Shown here: piece by piece, positions 62,929-64,000 of the stretch
Layout: every line of letters starts with the position of its first letter
Numbering within the stretch: the first letter of the stretch is position 1
Source: Microbispora sp. ZYX-F-249
GTDB taxonomy: Bacteria > Actinomycetota > Actinomycetes > Streptosporangiales > Streptosporangiaceae
Reading direction: 5' to 3'
DNA: 64,000 bases
Assembly: GCF_039649665.1 (NCBI RefSeq)
Contig: NZ_JBDJAW010000014.1
Location: 1-64,000 of the forward strand
Position numbers and translations under genes: made by a program
The notes under the pieces: generated by a model
Told to the model about the DNA's origin: nothing
Database searches by the model: none
Seen by the model: the letters and a program-made list of their open reading frames with translations, nothing else

Positions 62929-63438
62929 TCAGTAAAGGGTGACGCTGGTGCCCGTGACGCGGGCGCCGCTGAAGGTGATGTAGGTGTTGGGGCTCCATGG
63001 ACCGCTGCAGGGCGACGCTCCCTGGTAGGTCCAACAGCCCCTGCCCGTGTAGTTGCCGGTGTTGAAGGCGGAGCGATAGGGCCAGCTACCGGTCTTCGTG
63101 CCCGCGCTGCCGTAGAACCCCTGGTTCGCGTATGGAACCTGACCGGAGTAGTAGCAGAAGTCCCCGGAGTTGCAGATGTTGTTCTGGCTGATCATCGGCG
63201 TGACCATGCCGCCTTCGGTCACCGACAGCACCTTGGCGGTCCGCGGGTCCACCGCGATCGTCTTCGGCGAGCCCGACTGGAGGAGCTCGAGCTGCTGGGG
63301 ACTGAGCGCCGAGGTGTCGGCCGACGGCGGGATCGGCGCGGGGCCGGCGGCCAAGGCCGCAGAGGGCGAGATCAGTGCTGTCGCGGCAGCCGCGGCGCCG
63401 AGGAACGAAGCCAGGGCGATTCTGCGCGATTCACGCAC
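62929..63438 (-). CDS. Secreted four-cysteine protein sharing its N-terminal module with the neighbour
   Basis: 169 residues, GTG start after AGGAGGT. Signal peptide to about residue 31 (ALAA-GPAP). Residues 41-74 (DTSALSPQQLELLQSGSPKT, then IAVDPRTAKVLSV) match the same part of the 62461-62766 protein. The remaining ~90 residues hold four Cys (89, 95, 135, 144), many Gly/Ser/Tyr, and CNSGDFCYYSG, which recalls the start of peptidase-inhibitor I36-type secreted proteins; that likeness is weak. Regulated perhaps by the CRP-type site 94 bp upstream. Confidence 0.85.
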   Translation of the reverse strand: MRESRRIALASFLGAAAAATALISPSAALAAGPAPIPPSADTSALSPQQLELLQSGSPKTIAVDPRTAKVLSVTEGGMVTPMISQNNICNSGDFCYYSGQVPYANQGFYGSAGTKTGSWPYRSAFNTGNYTGRGCWTYQGASPCSGPWSPNTYITFSGARVTGTSVTLY

Positions 63439-63531
63439 GTGCCACCTCCTGTTATAGGCGATTCAATAGGGCCTCACGACTCAAGCCCACCTTCGCACCG
63501 TTCGAACATAACTCAGCCTAAAGACAATTTA

Positions 63532-63549
63532 TTGTGATATAGATCACAA
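63532..63549. promoter_or_regulatory. CRP/FNR-type binding site
   Basis: TTGTGATATAGATCACAA is a perfect TGTGA-N6-TCACA palindrome in an AT-rich island. CRP-like factors of actinobacteria bind this consensus. It is 94 bp upstream of the minus-strand secreted-protein gene, the only intact gene it could serve inside the window. Confidence 0.75.
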
Positions 63550-63571
63550 AGCGGAGAGCTAACACAACAAT

Positions 63572-63781
63572 TCACAGTTGAATTTCCTGATGGAATAGGA
63601 AATGTGGATTTCCGGCAAGCGGTCGGTAACGGATGCGAGCGAACGCCTCAGCCGCGCGCGCGTCGGCGGGGCCGGCCGTAATCCGGCCGCCCGTGAGAAC
63701 CAGGCATTCCTCGGCTCCGGGCAGGTGGGCCCGCGGCGCCTGTCCGTTCGCGGCCACCTCGATCGCGTAGACCTCATCGAC
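63572..63781 (-). pseudogene. Remnant of a cupin-type (XRE-cupin-like) regulator
   Basis: The minus-strand frame reads VDEVYAIEVAANGQAPRAHL, then PGAEECLVLTGGRITAGPAD and a degenerate FARIRYRPLAGNPHFLF, which resembles the C-terminal cupin domain of HTH-cupin regulators (YEIELAPG...PGTEE...GRLRVGP...F.ADVPH). The helix-turn-helix part is missing: homology stops at about 63781, exactly where aminotransferase homology starts on the other strand. No start or ribosome site. Confidence 0.55.
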
Positions 63782-64000
63782 CCGGTGGAACTGGCCGCGG
63801 CGGCCACCGCGGTGTGGGCGGGCCGCCGCGACGCCGCTTTCCGCGAACTGGCCGGTTATCCGGTCGTCCCGCCGCACGGCGGCTGGTCCGCCCTGGTGGA
63901 CACCCGCCCGCTCAAGCTCACACCCGCCGAGCTGTCCCGGCTGCTGTTCGAGCGGGGCGGGGTCGCCGCCACGCCCATGGACGGCTGGGGCCCGTCGGGG
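63779..64000 (+). pseudogene. C-terminal fragment of a class I/II aminotransferase, N-terminus missing
   Basis: From about 63779 the plus strand reads DPVELAAAATAVWAGRRDAA, GYPVVPPHGGWSALVDTRPL and LLFERGGVAATPMDGWGPSG, the C-terminal small domain of PLP-dependent aminotransferases. The frame is open upstream to 63602, but that part (RARVGGAGRNPAARENQ) has no aminotransferase likeness, and the PLP-Lys domain is absent. The fragment continues beyond the window. Most likely a truncated gene. Confidence 0.7.

Overview
The window is a very GC-rich actinobacterial chromosome segment with GTG/TTG starts, overlapping stop-start junctions and several apparently leaderless genes. Gene order (alaS-ruvX-mltG-aroE, infC-rpmI-rplT-pheST, relA-apt-secFD-yajC-ruvBAC-yebC-pdxT, and pdxS, pimA-patA-pgsA, HIT and thrS) and the protein sequences point to a Streptosporangiales-type actinomycete (Streptosporangium, Nonomuraea or Microbispora relatives). 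That placement is an inference; no rRNA or tRNA gene was seen.

Layout. 1-4.2 kb is accessory and secretory: the end of a ricin-B-lectin protein and a large exported penicillin-acylase-family hydrolase with a C-terminal discoidin domain. 4.2-12 kb (minus strand) is a translation block: infC (apparently with an ATC start behind a terminator-bearing leader), rpmI, rplT, an rRNA-methyltransferase-like gene, a soluble PAS histidine kinase, pheS, pheT and a small orphan gene. 12-21 kb (minus) holds aroE, two tandem mltG genes, ruvX, alaS, two small membrane genes, a 23/24-bp tandem repeat, rarA and a DUF2231 gene. 21.5-28.7 kb has two membrane-associated cyclophilins (plus) enclosing an MBL hydrolase-hisS-aspS operon (minus), then a DUF349 gene.

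28.68-28.96 kb, between the convergent DUF349 gene and relA, holds a large non-coding element made of three motif arms in one direction and the same three inverted, symmetrically spaced. 29-45 kb (minus) is stringent response, purine salvage, protein export, Holliday-junction processing (ruvCAB behind a canonical actinobacterial SOS box), an Eis-type acetyltransferase, yebC, and a pyridoxal-phosphate synthase pair split by a marR gene and a phoD gene. 45-59 kb is the phosphatidylinositol-mannoside operon pgsA-patA-pimA plus an EF-G paralogue, a GHL10 hydrolase, a phosphatase-like membrane protein, HIT, Asp23, VOC and thrS. 59-64 kb holds a phosphoketolase with a divergent MarR regulator, two convergent paralogous secreted proteins, a perfect CRP-type site and, at the right edge, what looks like a deletion scar joining the ends of a cupin regulator and an aminotransferase.

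Most of the window is conserved housekeeping. The items most worth follow-up are the nested inverted-repeat element (28.7 kb), the tandem repeat at 19.4 kb, the infC leader and start, the secreted protein pair sharing a repeated propeptide-like module, and the right-edge scar.
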